A DNA stretch of 64,000 bases from Flavobacterium sp. NRK1. Its GTDB lineage: Bacteria > Bacteroidota > Bacteroidia > Flavobacteriales > Flavobacteriaceae. The position numbers were made by a program, and so were the translations under genes. The notes under the pieces were generated by a model that worked only from the letters and a program-made list of their open reading frames with translations, was not told the origin of the DNA and did not search any database. Below, in pieces: positions 17,076 to 25,720 of the stretch (its first letter is position 1; each line of letters starts with the position of its first letter). The DNA lies in NCBI RefSeq assembly GCF_024054175.1, contig NZ_JAMXLA010000001.1:1705930-1769929 (forward strand), given 5' to 3'.

Positions 17076-20057
17076 ATGAGATATAATCCAAACGAAATAG
17101 AGGCCAGATGGCAAAAATACTGGGCTGAAAACGGCACTTTTCGTGCTGAAGATATAACCGATAAACCTAAATATTATGTATTAGACATGTTTCCTTACCC
17201 ATCAGGGGCAGGGCTGCATGTTGGGCATCCACTGGGTTATATTGCATCAGATATTTATGCACGCTATAAGCGCCATCAGGGCTTTAACGTGCTTCACCCT
17301 CAGGGATATGACAGCTTTGGTCTTCCTGCAGAACAGTATGCCATACAAACAGGGCAGCATCCTGCATTGACTACCGAAACTAATATTGCACGTTACCGCG
17401 GGCAGTTGGACAGGATAGGATTTTCGTTTGACTGGGACAGGGAAGTACGTACGTCTAACCCGGAATATTACAAATGGACACAATGGATATTTATTCAGTT
17501 GTTTAATTCATGGTATAATTTAGAAACCGATAAGGCAGAAGATATACATACCCTGATTGCTAAATTTGAAGCTTACGGAAATGCAGGAGTAAAAGCTGTT
17601 AGTGATGATGCTATTGCTGTATTTACTGCAAACGACTGGAAAGGGTATGATGTGAAAGTTAAAGAGCAGATACTACTAAAATACAGGCTTACTTATCTTG
17701 CTGAAACCGAAGTGAACTGGTGCCCGGCACTGGGTACAGTACTGGCGAATGATGAGATTGTAAATGGTGTTTCAGAGAGAGGCGGTTATCCGGTTATCCG
17801 TAAAAAAATGACACAGTGGAGCATGCGTATTTCTGCCTATGCAGAAAGATTATTGCAGGGGCTTGAAAAAATAGACTGGACGGAATCGCTTAAAGAAAGC
17901 CAGCGTAACTGGATAGGAAAATCGGTAGGTGCATCAGTAACATTTAAAGTAAAAGATTCAGGAAAAGGAAAAGGTAAAATGGAGTTTTTGCTTTCGGGCG
18001 ATGACACCAGTGACTATACTATAGAAGTATTTACCACCAGGCCTGATACCATTTTTGGTGTAACTTTTATGACACTTGCTCCCGAGCATGAACTTGTAGC
18101 TAAAATAACAACACCCGAACAAAAAGCAGCGGTAGATGCATATGTTGAAGCTACAGCAAAACGCAGTGAGCGTGAGCGTATGGCTGATGTTAAAACAATA
18201 TCCGGTGTGTTTACAGGAGCTTATGCAGAGCATCCGTTTACCAAAGAGCCAATTCCGGTTTGGATAGGCGATTATGTGCTTGCGGGCTACGGCACTGGGG
18301 CTGTTATGGCAGTGCCTGCAGGAGATCAGCGTGATTACGATTTTGCAAGGCATTTTGATATTGAGATAATAAACATATTTGACGGTGTAGATATTTCTGA
18401 AGAAGCTTATGGAGCCAAAGAAAATGTAAAACTTCAGAACTCTGATTTTTTAAATGGACTTGATTATAAAAAAGCTACTAAAAAGGTTATAGAATCGCTT
18501 GAAGATATAGGGCAGGGTAATGGTAAAACAAATTACCGTTTGCGTGATGCCGTTTTTAGCCGCCAAAGGTATTGGGGAGAACCATTCCCGGTGTACTATG
18601 TTAATGGTATGCCGCAAATGATAGATACCAAACATTTGCCGGTTCGTCTTCCTGATGTAGAGAAATACCTTCCTACAGAAGACGGACAGCCACCATTAGG
18701 TAATTCTAAAGAATGGGCGTGGAGTACTATAGAAAATAAGGTTGTAGCTAACGACCTTATAGATAATATAAGTGTGTTTCCGTTAGAACTTAACACCATG
18801 CCGGGATGGGCGGGAAGCTCATGGTATTGGTTAAGATATATGGATCCGCACAATGAAGATGCTTTTATAGATCCGAAGGCTGAAGCCTACTGGCAAAATG
18901 TAGACTTATATATTGGTGGTAGTGAACACGCAACAGGGCATTTGCTATATAGCCGTTTCTGGAATAAATTTTTAAATGACAGAGGGTATATCCATCAGGA
19001 TGAGCCTTTTAAAAAGCTTATCAATCAGGGGATGATCCTTGGGATGAGTGCTATGGCTGTTAGAATAAGTTTTGAAGGAGAGCTTAACAAAAAAGTTCCT
19101 CCAATATTTATTTCCTCTAAACGATATTATGCTGAGAGAGATGCTGCTTCTCCTGCTTATCGCATACAATTAGATGAAATATTATCTAAATATGTATCTG
19201 AAGAAGAGCGTAAAGGCTATAAAAAAATATTTTCTAATGTTCATGTTGATGTATCTTTTGTAAATGCATCTGACGAAATGGATATTGAGGCATTTAAAAA
19301 GTGGAGACCGGAATATAATGACGCTATTTTCCTTACAGAAGAGAATGGTAAATATACTGTTGCCCGTGAGGTTGAAAAAATGTCTAAGTCCAAATATAAT
19401 GTGGTAACACCTGATGATATTTGTGATCAGTATGGCGCTGATACCTTAAGACTTTACGAAATGTTTTTGGGTCCTCTTGAGCAGGCTAAGCCCTGGAATA
19501 CTGCCGGTATAACCGGAGTGTCAGGCTTTCTGAAAAAACTATGGAAATTGTATTTTGATGATAATGGCCTTATAGTTACTACCAAACCGGCAAGTAAAGA
19601 GGCGTATAAAACCCTGCATAAAACAATTAAAAAAGTTCAGGAAGATATAGAGAATTTCTCATTCAATACATCGGTAAGTTCGTTTATGATCGCAGTTAAT
19701 GAGCTTACAGCTATGAACTGCCATGAGCGCACTATACTTGAGCCGCTTGCAGTGCTTATATCTCCTTATGCACCGCACATTGCAGAAGAATTGTGGCACA
19801 GGCTTGGTCATCAGGGCAGCATAGCCCGTGTGCCTTTCCCAATATTCAACCCAGAGCATTTGGTAGAGAGCAGTAAAGAATATCCGGTTTCGTTTAATGG
19901 TAAAACCCGCTTTACTATAGAATTGCCTATGGATATGAGCGTAGCAGATATTGAAAAAGCTATTTTAGCTGACGAACGTACTGCACAGCAGCTTAATGGG
20001 GGTGCTCCTAAAAAGGTAATAGTTGTGCCGGGAAGAATTATTAATATTGTTATGTAA
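17076..20057 (+). CDS. leuS: leucine--tRNA ligase
   Basis: The 993-residue class Ia synthetase charges tRNA-Leu. The HIGH motif is HVGH (48-51) in YPSGAGLHVGHPLGY. The CP1 editing domain spans roughly 230-430, with the threonine-rich TTRPDTIFG and the GTGAVMAVPAGDQRDYDFA signatures that hydrolyse mischarged amino acids. The KMSKS loop is exact (768-772), and the anticodon-binding helical domain and C-terminal domain follow. It is longer than E. coli LeuRS (860). Part of this is a lineage insertion just before KMSKS (about residues 661-721), described in the findings. It is divergent from ftsX and closed by a terminator at 20082-20109. Confidence 0.97.
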   Translation: MRYNPNEIEARWQKYWAENGTFRAEDITDKPKYYVLDMFPYPSGAGLHVGHPLGYIASDIYARYKRHQGFNVLHPQGYDSFGLPAEQYAIQTGQHPALTTETNIARYRGQLDRIGFSFDWDREVRTSNPEYYKWTQWIFIQLFNSWYNLETDKAEDIHTLIAKFEAYGNAGVKAVSDDAIAVFTANDWKGYDVKVKEQILLKYRLTYLAETEVNWCPALGTVLANDEIVNGVSERGGYPVIRKKMTQWSMRISAYAERLLQGLEKIDWTESLKESQRNWIGKSVGASVTFKVKDSGKGKGKMEFLLSGDDTSDYTIEVFTTRPDTIFGVTFMTLAPEHELVAKITTPEQKAAVDAYVEATAKRSERERMADVKTISGVFTGAYAEHPFTKEPIPVWIGDYVLAGYGTGAVMAVPAGDQRDYDFARHFDIEIINIFDGVDISEEAYGAKENVKLQNSDFLNGLDYKKATKKVIESLEDIGQGNGKTNYRLRDAVFSRQRYWGEPFPVYYVNGMPQMIDTKHLPVRLPDVEKYLPTEDGQPPLGNSKEWAWSTIENKVVANDLIDNISVFPLELNTMPGWAGSSWYWLRYMDPHNEDAFIDPKAEAYWQNVDLYIGGSEHATGHLLYSRFWNKFLNDRGYIHQDEPFKKLINQGMILGMSAMAVRISFEGELNKKVPPIFISSKRYYAERDAASPAYRIQLDEILSKYVSEEERKGYKKIFSNVHVDVSFVNASDEMDIEAFKKWRPEYNDAIFLTEENGKYTVAREVEKMSKSKYNVVTPDDICDQYGADTLRLYEMFLGPLEQAKPWNTAGITGVSGFLKKLWKLYFDDNGLIVTTKPASKEAYKTLHKTIKKVQEDIENFSFNTSVSSFMIAVNELTAMNCHERTILEPLAVLISPYAPHIAEELWHRLGHQGSIARVPFPIFNPEHLVESSKEYPVSFNGKTRFTIELPMDMSVADIEKAILADERTAQQLNGGAPKKVIVVPGRIINIVM

Positions 20058-20081
20058 AGATATTACATAAATATAAAACTG

Positions 20082-20109
20082 AAAAAGCGGCTTAAATGCC
20101 GCTTTTTTT
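20082..20109 (+). terminator. terminator of leuS
   Basis: The 10-bp stem AAAAAGCGGC (20082-20091) / GCCGCTTTTT (20098-20107) with a seven-T run lies 24 bases after the leuS stop. Confidence 0.9.
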
Positions 20110-20266
20110 GTCCCAATTATACAATTTTATAATGGTGCCGGTATCGAATTTTGCACCAGTATCCAACAACAATAATATTTTTTACTCATTAATAACGGGT
20201 AAAAGCAACTAACAGAATTTTTCTCTATTTTTAATTTAAAATTTTAATAATCAATTTATCAATCAC

Positions 20267-20971
20267 ATGAAAAAAATCACACTTACCTTAATAGCCCTGC
20301 TTGGGTTTACGGGTGCAATGGTTGCTCAGGAAACTGAAACAACAACCACTACAAAATATGTAAAGCCCGATAATAGAGACCGTTTTAATTTTTATTATGG
20401 ATTTGGTGTAAATGTTTTAGGGGATTATAAAATGAATGATAAGCTTAAGGCTTCAGGCATGCCTACAATAGCAAGTGCCGCACCTGAGTTTACTTTTGGT
20501 GCTAATTATACTCCTTCTGATACCCGTTTTTATCATGACCTGGAGCTGGCGGTGGCCTATATGGATGATAAAACAGAAACAAACAGATTAAGAACATCTG
20601 TAGTTTCATTTAAAATAAGGGTTCATTATAAAGCAATTGAAACTGAAAATTTATTTTTATCGGGAGGACTTGATGTGGGGGTTGCTACCACTCTTGTAAA
20701 TCTTTATTCAAGAGGTAATACTATTGATCTTGATGATCTTAATCCGGCAACTCATACAGGACATATTAATATGTATAGCACACAGTTTTCAGCAGGGCCA
20801 TCTCTAGCACTTGGTCTTTTCCAGAAAAAGGCTTTTCCTGTTCGTATAAATACAGGTTATAATATTGGTTTTACACGAGGCAAGTGGAAATCTGATTTTG
20901 CTAACGTAGCAAATACGGTTAGTGAAAGCGGTTTAGGAAGCTTCTACGCAAAAGTAAGTATTGGATTCTAA
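20267..20971 (+). CDS. outer-membrane beta-barrel protein
   Basis: The 234-residue protein has a clean signal peptide (MKKITLTLIALLGFTGAMVAQ) followed by a Thr-rich linker. About 190 residues of alternating strand-like sequence follow, ending in FYAKVSIGF, a typical barrel C-terminal strand with terminal Phe. Aromatic girdle residues and Gly are frequent. I recognise no specific family; it fits the general OmpA-like or porin-family small barrels common in Flavobacteriaceae. It stands alone between the leuS terminator and its own terminator at 20995-21023. Function unknown. Confidence 0.7.
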   Translation: MKKITLTLIALLGFTGAMVAQETETTTTTKYVKPDNRDRFNFYYGFGVNVLGDYKMNDKLKASGMPTIASAAPEFTFGANYTPSDTRFYHDLELAVAYMDDKTETNRLRTSVVSFKIRVHYKAIETENLFLSGGLDVGVATTLVNLYSRGNTIDLDDLNPATHTGHINMYSTQFSAGPSLALGLFQKKAFPVRINTGYNIGFTRGKWKSDFANVANTVSESGLGSFYAKVSIGF

Positions 20972-20994
20972 TCAGGTCTGACAAAATTTCATAT

Positions 20995-21023
20995 AAAGCC
21001 AATCTGCAAAGATTGGCTTTAAT
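20995..21023 (+). terminator. terminator after beta-barrel gene
   Basis: The 10-bp stem AAAGCCAATC (20995-21004) / GATTGGCTTT (21011-21020) lies 23 bases after the stop. The T-rich flank probably also belongs to the promoter of the following metallopeptidase. Confidence 0.75.
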
Positions 21024-21057
21024 TTTGCTATATAATTACCACATTAAAATAAAAAAA

Positions 21058-21759
21058 ATGATTGGGTATTATATATTATTAGGATTAATTGCTCTTGTAA
21101 GTTTTGCTGTTAGCAGTAAGCTTAAAAGCAAATTTGAATATTATTCTAAAGTCCATTTACGCAACGGTATGAGCGGTGCGGAAATTGCGCAAAAAATGCT
21201 TAACGATAACGGAATTTATGATGTTAAGGTTATTTCAACACCGGGACGTCTGACAGACCATTATAACCCTGCCGATAAAACAGTAAACCTTAGTGAAGCA
21301 GTATATAATCAGCGTAATGCAGCGGCTGCAGCGGTTGCTGCACATGAGGTTGGGCATGCAGTACAGCACGCTACCGCTTATCAAATGCTAAAACTTCGTT
21401 CGCAACTTGTACCTGTAGTTAGTGTAACATCGGGTATGTCTACCTGGATAGTGCTTATTGGTTTAATGCTTGGTGCTGCTGCTAAAATTGGTGCTGGTTA
21501 TTATATTGCTGTAGCAGGACTCGTACTTATGGGTTTTGCAACATTGTTCAGCTTTATTACATTACCTGTAGAGTATGATGCAAGCAATCGTGCACTGGCA
21601 TGGCTTAAAAATAAAAATATGCTAAGCCCTCAGGAATATGACGGAGCAGAAGATTCTCTTAAATGGGCGGCTAGAACCTATGTAGTTGCGGCGATAGGCT
21701 CGCTGGCAACATTAGTATATTGGGGCCTTCAGGTATTTGGAGGGTCAAGGGATAGATAA
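21058..21759 (+). CDS. YugP-like zinc metallopeptidase, membrane-bound
   Basis: The 233-residue protein has an N-terminal membrane helix (about 2-20), the zinc-binding HEVGH motif (96-100), and two or three further helices (about 118-170 and near 205-225). This matches the YugP/DUF2268-like neutral zinc metallopeptidases with the catalytic domain facing one side of the inner membrane; NGMSGAEIAQKML and DHYNPADKTVNLSE are typical conserved segments. The substrate is unknown. The ATG at 21058 is used because it gives the family N terminus MIGYYILLGLIALV. A terminator follows directly. Confidence 0.9.
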   Translation: MIGYYILLGLIALVSFAVSSKLKSKFEYYSKVHLRNGMSGAEIAQKMLNDNGIYDVKVISTPGRLTDHYNPADKTVNLSEAVYNQRNAAAAAVAAHEVGHAVQHATAYQMLKLRSQLVPVVSVTSGMSTWIVLIGLMLGAAAKIGAGYYIAVAGLVLMGFATLFSFITLPVEYDASNRALAWLKNKNMLSPQEYDGAEDSLKWAARTYVVAAIGSLATLVYWGLQVFGGSRDR

Positions 21760-21780
21760 TCCCTTTCTATATATAGAGTG

Positions 21781-21815
21781 AAAAATCCGCTTCGGTGTAC
21801 CGGGCGGATTTTTTT
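21781..21815 (+). terminator. terminator of the metallopeptidase gene
   Basis: AAAAATCCGC (21781-21790) pairs with GCGGATTTTT starting at 21804, followed by further Ts; it lies 21 bases after the stop. Confidence 0.8.
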
Positions 21816-21884
21816 ATTGTAATGCAATGATCATTATAAAGAGATGGTTTGAGGCCGTTTTACGCGTTTAATCCTTGCAGGCTT

Positions 21885-21921
21885 TACCACGCTCTGGCGG
21901 GAGCGTCTCGCCTGTGCCATG
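21885..21921 (+). repeat. REP-like palindromic repeat, copy A
   Basis: A GC-richer stretch in AT-rich surroundings, built around ACGCT-N7-AGCGT (hairpin) followed by a TCGCCTGTG tail. It shares its layout and most bases with copy B at 22694-22727 and, in the opposite orientation, with copy C at 21963-21990. The three copies flank the lipoprotein gene at 22055-22672. Confidence 0.6.
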
Positions 21922-21962
21922 ACGCAAGGGTAATTCTAAAAGTTGATTTGAATGAACAGAGG

Positions 21963-21990
21963 AACGAGCAAGACGCTTGCGCCGCAGGGG
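21963..21990 (-). repeat. REP-like palindromic repeat, copy C (inverted)
   Basis: The segment starting ACGAGCAAGACGCTTGCGCC resembles the reverse complement of copy B (ACGAGCGACACGCTTTCGCC). It therefore lies head-to-head with copy A, 41 bases away. Confidence 0.55.
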
Positions 21991-22054
21991 AGAAATAAAA
22001 TTAAAAAAAACATTGTATAAAAATACTATTTTTGATAAAATATATTTTTATACA

Positions 22055-22672
22055 ATGTACAGAATTTCTACAATTATTTTACTTATTGTGTTTATCTCTT
22101 GTAAAGAGGGTGAGAAAAGTAATGACGTTGAAACATCGAAAGATAAAATTTTGGAATACAAAGACCAAGATAAAGATGTGCAGGAACTCATTGATTTAAT
22201 TAGATGGTTTCGTGATAATAATTATAAAGATTATGTACAAGAAGATGGTGTTTCACGTTACGTAACTTACGATGAAGAAATAACATCTTCTAATTTATAT
22301 TACAAATCAAAACCTTATAAAATAAGTAAGGCTGATAATTATACATGTGTGTTTTTTGCATACCTCATTAATTTTAATTTTAAAGGAAAAATGGATAAGG
22401 AGCAAATCATTAATGTGCCGTTAGCTAAACACAAATATGTAATGATGTACTTTAGAAAAGAATATCAGGATGGTGATGAAAATGTGAACGAACGCATTTT
22501 ACATGGTAGTGCATCGCCAGATTATTACGAATATTATCCAATAATTTATGATAATAAAAAGGAGTTCATAACTACAGTTACATCATACAATTCATACTGG
22601 GGCAATGAGGTTGATTTAAATTTGAAAAGTGATATTTTAAAAGCTTTAAAAGCTGGTAAACTTTTGGAGTAG
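22055..22672 (+). CDS. orphan lipoprotein of unknown function
   Basis: The 205-residue protein starts with a lipoprotein signal (MYRISTIILLIVFISC, lipobox FISC, Cys16). The mature part is very rich in Lys, Asp, Glu, Asn and Tyr, with no motif that I recognise. Segments such as LIDLIRWFRDNN and PDYYEYYPIIYDNKKEF suggest a compact mixed fold. The start at 22055 is the only one giving a signal peptide. The gene is more AT-rich than its neighbours and is bracketed by REP-like repeats (21885-21990 and 22694-22727), so it may have been acquired or shuffled. There are no co-directional partners. Confidence 0.7.
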   Translation: MYRISTIILLIVFISCKEGEKSNDVETSKDKILEYKDQDKDVQELIDLIRWFRDNNYKDYVQEDGVSRYVTYDEEITSSNLYYKSKPYKISKADNYTCVFFAYLINFNFKGKMDKEQIINVPLAKHKYVMMYFRKEYQDGDENVNERILHGSASPDYYEYYPIIYDNKKEFITTVTSYNSYWGNEVDLNLKSDILKALKAGKLLE

Positions 22673-22693
22673 TCTCCTCCCCGCCACCACACC

Positions 22694-22727
22694 TACCACG
22701 CTGGCGAAAGCGTGTCGCTCGTGTCAC
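22694..22727 (+). repeat. REP-like palindromic repeat, copy B
   Basis: TACCACGCT-GGCGAA-AGCGTGTCGCTCGTG carries the same ACGCT/AGCGT hairpin as copy A, 22 bases after the orphan lipoprotein stop codon. Confidence 0.6.
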
Positions 22728-22746
22728 AAAGTAAAAAGTCCAAGTG

Positions 22747-23619
22747 TCATTCTGTCCTAAACACCTTTACCCAGTCTATATACATAGATGATGTTTTTAC
22801 TTTTGAAGGATCAAGATTGTTAAACATAGTACCGCCAATTGCGAGATTAAGTATTATATGCTGAGGTTTGGCATAAAATTCAGGAATATAATTTTGCCCG
22901 GGTTCCGATGCTTGTTTAACAGCTACAATAGTACCGTCCAGCAGATAGGTAAGGCTGTTTTTAGTCCATATTACTTCATACACATGGTAACTGCCTGTAA
23001 GATTTTTGCTTGTTGTTATTTCTTCCGATGTAATATCGTCATTTGTTAACGGAATACCGGGTTGGCTGCCGTAAAAATAATTGGTTACATAATTATTTTT
23101 GCCACCGGTCGCTTCCAGTATATCAATTTCACCATGAGTAGGCCAGGGGTCTCCATAACTCCAGAAGGCAGGCCACATTCCATAACCTTCAGCAAGTTTT
23201 ATACGGGCACTTATCCTGATTTTTTGAGTGGATGTTGTAGGAGCAATTTCAAAGTCAGATTCAATTCTTCCTGATGTGTAATCATAGTCTGAAAGTTCAT
23301 CACTATCGGGTAGTACAGGGCCTGTTACCGTTTCTTGTTTTGCTTTTATTTCAAGTATGCCATTTGTAATTGTCAGATTGTTTGCCTGGTAAAATTGCAA
23401 CTCGTCATTGTAAGCACCACCTATCCAAATGTTCCAGTTACTTAGATCTGACGAAAAATTATCTTCATAAATTTTGGTATATCCGGAAACTGAAAGTGCG
23501 GTCTCATCAAGGTCAAAATCATTTGAGGTACTATTGTCTGTATTATCATTGCCATCACTACAGCCAAGGAGCATTAGCAACCATGATAATAAGGGCAGTG
23601 CCTGTTTGTAGTGTAGCAT
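22747..23619 (-). CDS. GH16-family beta-glucanase/laminarinase lipoprotein
   Basis: The 290-residue protein is a lipoprotein (lipobox LLGC, Cys20) with a short Asp/Asn/Ser-rich linker, then a single GH16 domain. The catalytic signature is EIDILE (164-169; nucleophile Glu164, helper Asp166, acid/base Glu169). WPAFWSYGDPWPTHG before it and SYHVYEVIWT and YIDWVKVF after it are typical GH16 strands. Such enzymes cut beta-1,3 or beta-1,3-1,4 glucans, or galactans; subfamily and substrate cannot be assigned by eye. It is probably anchored at the cell surface or periplasm. It stands alone, with no SusC/SusD pair, so it is not in a typical polysaccharide utilisation locus. Confidence 0.9.
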   Translation of the reverse strand: MLHYKQALPLLSWLLMLLGCSDGNDNTDNSTSNDFDLDETALSVSGYTKIYEDNFSSDLSNWNIWIGGAYNDELQFYQANNLTITNGILEIKAKQETVTGPVLPDSDELSDYDYTSGRIESDFEIAPTTSTQKIRISARIKLAEGYGMWPAFWSYGDPWPTHGEIDILEATGGKNNYVTNYFYGSQPGIPLTNDDITSEEITTSKNLTGSYHVYEVIWTKNSLTYLLDGTIVAVKQASEPGQNYIPEFYAKPQHIILNLAIGGTMFNNLDPSKVKTSSMYIDWVKVFRTE

Positions 23620-23662
23620 AATTGTCTTTTTTATTGAAACGCTGATTGTGCTAAAAATTGTG

Positions 23663-24133
23663 TTATAGTTGTATCTGCCTTTCTATCTGCTGTTCCAGCG
23701 AAATAAAAGTTTCTGTACGCGATACTCCGGCAATTGGCTGTATTTTATGATTAAGCAGCTGCATAAGATGTTCATTATCCCTGCAGATTATTTTAATGAG
23801 AATAGACCAGTTTCCGGTAGTGTAATGACATTCGAGCACTTCAGGTATTTTACGCAGTTCTTTAACGGCTTCTGGGTTGCTGGCTGCTTTTTCCAGATAA
23901 ATGCCTACAAATGCCATAGTGCTGTACCCTAAAACTTTTGTGTTTACTATAAATTTTGAGCCTGCTATAACTCCCGCCTGTTCAAGTTTGCGTAATCTTT
24001 GGTGTATAGCCGCGCCGGATATGCCAATTTTTCCTGCAATTTGCAGGATAGGTTTACGGGCATCTTCCATAAGGTAGCGTAGAATTTCTTTATCTATGCC
24101 ATCTATTTCTATTTGTAAGGAATTTATTTTCAT
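23663..24133 (-). CDS. Lrp/AsnC-family transcriptional regulator
   Basis: The 156-residue protein has an N-terminal winged helix-turn-helix (about 10-60; KEILRYLMEDARKPILQIA and SGAAIHQRLRKLEQAGVI) and the C-terminal RAM/AsnC ligand-binding domain (about 70-150; ECHYTTGNWSILIKIIC). Members sense amino acids and control their metabolism. Downstream of it in the leftward direction is the GH16 gene. Upstream is a saccharopine-dehydrogenase-family gene on the same strand but with its own terminator at 24188-24216. Control of that lysine-related gene is a plausible but unproven guess. A perfect -7 element is at 24150-24157. Confidence 0.93.
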   Translation of the reverse strand: MKINSLQIEIDGIDKEILRYLMEDARKPILQIAGKIGISGAAIHQRLRKLEQAGVIAGSKFIVNTKVLGYSTMAFVGIYLEKAASNPEAVKELRKIPEVLECHYTTGNWSILIKIICRDNEHLMQLLNHKIQPIAGVSRTETFISLEQQIERQIQL

Positions 24134-24149
24134 GCTTTCATTTTATAAT

Positions 24150-24157
24150 CAAATATA
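24150..24157 (-). promoter_or_regulatory. -7 promoter element for the Lrp-type regulator
   Basis: TATATTTG on the minus strand, 16 bases upstream of the ATG. Confidence 0.65.
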
Positions 24158-24187
24158 CTGTTTTGAATTATAATAAGTAAGTAAAAA

Positions 24188-24216
24188 ACAAAACCTTCCC
24201 GTTAAAAGGAAGGTTA
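24188..24216 (-). terminator. terminator of the saccharopine-dehydrogenase-family gene
   Basis: The stem AACCTTCC (24192-24199) / GGAAGGTT (24208-24215) with A-runs on the left, 28 bases beyond the stop in the leftward direction. Confidence 0.75.
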
Positions 24217-24243
24217 AGCAAAATTGGGTTAGTTATTGAAGTT

Positions 24244-25614
24244 TTAGCTGGCTACATTATTGATATTGTATCCCATGTAGCTGCCTTGTTTTTCATGAAA
24301 AACAACCCCAAACTCTTCAAGTTCTTTAAGTATAGGTAAGTAAACTTCTTTGTTTATAGGTAATTGTACTCCCGGAGTGTTAATGTTTCCGTTAAGTATT
24401 TGTAATGCGGCTATGGCTACAGGCAGGCCAACAGTTTTAGCCATTGCTGTATAGGTTTGGTCTTCACCCAAACATACCATAGTAGCGTCTATCTGATGTC
24501 TTTCGCCAAAAAGCTCATATCCTATTTTATGATACATGACTATCATGTCTTTATCGTCCGGGCCTAATGTCCATCTGTCCGATAATATTTTCTCTAATAT
24601 CTGTGCAGGGGTGGCATTATGAAGGCCTACTATTTTATTAGGATTAAACAGGTCAAGATCGACAAGTTTTTCCCACTGGTTATCATCCTGATCAATGTTT
24701 AATATATGTCTTAATTTAAGCTCTACAGAATCGGTAGGATGATATGGCAGGAAAGAATTTGTAAAATCCCTGTAGCTCATGGTTTCAGAGTTTTCCATTA
24801 TATAAGTATCATCTGTCATACCCAGCTGAACAAACATATTCCATGATTTAGAAAAACCTACTCTTCTTAATGTTCCGCGATATAAAGTAAGTGCATCATC
24901 AAGCCCATAAATGCTTCTGTACTTTAATGAGTCGCGGTTGGCGTAGCCTTCAAAACGGCCATAACCTTCTACATCCATAAATTCTGTACGGCGGAAAAGC
25001 TTGTTATAAGGTATATATTTATAGGTGCCTTCCTGAATAAATTTTGCAGTTCCTCCCTGACCGGCAAGTACTACGTTACGCGGATTCCACGTGAACTTAT
25101 AGTTCCATAGGTTGTTATCACTTTCAGGGGCTACTAATCCGCCGCAAAAAGATTCAAATAAAAGTATTTTTCCTCCTTTATTACGAATATCATTAATAAT
25201 TTTCATGGCACTCATATGGTCTATTCCCGGGTCCAGACCAATCTCATTCATAAAAACCAGATTATTTTCTTTTACCTGTGCATCAAGGTCCTGCATAGCA
25301 GGGCTTATATAGGAAGCGGTAACCATATGTTTACGATAAGTAATACAATCTTTGGCTACTTCAAAATGAAGATGCGCCGGAAGCATAGATATTATTATAT
25401 CGGCTTTACTTATTTCCTCTTTTCTTTGTTGTTCATTAAATATATCAAAAGCAATTGCTGTAGCTCGCTCGTGTCCTTTGGTTTTGCGCTGTGCCAGTTC
25501 AACTGACAGGTCGCCTATAGTAAGGTGCAGGTTTTCAGATTCTGATTTGTTAAGCAGATAGTCAATAAGTGACGATGCTGAACGGCCGGCCCCGATGATT
25601 AATATATTTCTCAT
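24244..25614 (-). CDS. saccharopine dehydrogenase family protein
   Basis: The 456-residue protein has an N-terminal Rossmann fold (ILIIGAGRSASSLIDYLL, residues 4-21). Conserved saccharopine reductase-type segments follow: MLPAHLHFEVAKDCI near 78, EIGLDPGIDHMSA near 125, and ESFCGGLVAPESDNNLWNYKFTWNPRN near 155 (shown in part). This matches the LYS9-like saccharopine dehydrogenase (glutamate-forming) group, which acts in lysine-alpha-aminoadipate interconversion. In Flavobacteriaceae it is likely to work in lysine breakdown; the partner LKR domain is not seen here. An Lrp/AsnC regulator lies just downstream on the same strand. Specific substrate remains an inference. Confidence 0.88.
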   Translation of the reverse strand: MRNILIIGAGRSASSLIDYLLNKSESENLHLTIGDLSVELAQRKTKGHERATAIAFDIFNEQQRKEEISKADIIISMLPAHLHFEVAKDCITYRKHMVTASYISPAMQDLDAQVKENNLVFMNEIGLDPGIDHMSAMKIINDIRNKGGKILLFESFCGGLVAPESDNNLWNYKFTWNPRNVVLAGQGGTAKFIQEGTYKYIPYNKLFRRTEFMDVEGYGRFEGYANRDSLKYRSIYGLDDALTLYRGTLRRVGFSKSWNMFVQLGMTDDTYIMENSETMSYRDFTNSFLPYHPTDSVELKLRHILNIDQDDNQWEKLVDLDLFNPNKIVGLHNATPAQILEKILSDRWTLGPDDKDMIVMYHKIGYELFGERHQIDATMVCLGEDQTYTAMAKTVGLPVAIAALQILNGNINTPGVQLPINKEVYLPILKELEEFGVVFHEKQGSYMGYNINNVAS

Positions 25615-25720
25615 AGCAGTGATGTAATTATCACACGAAAGTAATAATATGTTATATTTATAAAAAATTTTATAAGATAAAATTTATAGAAGTTTCTAAT
25701 TTTACGTCAGTATTATAATT

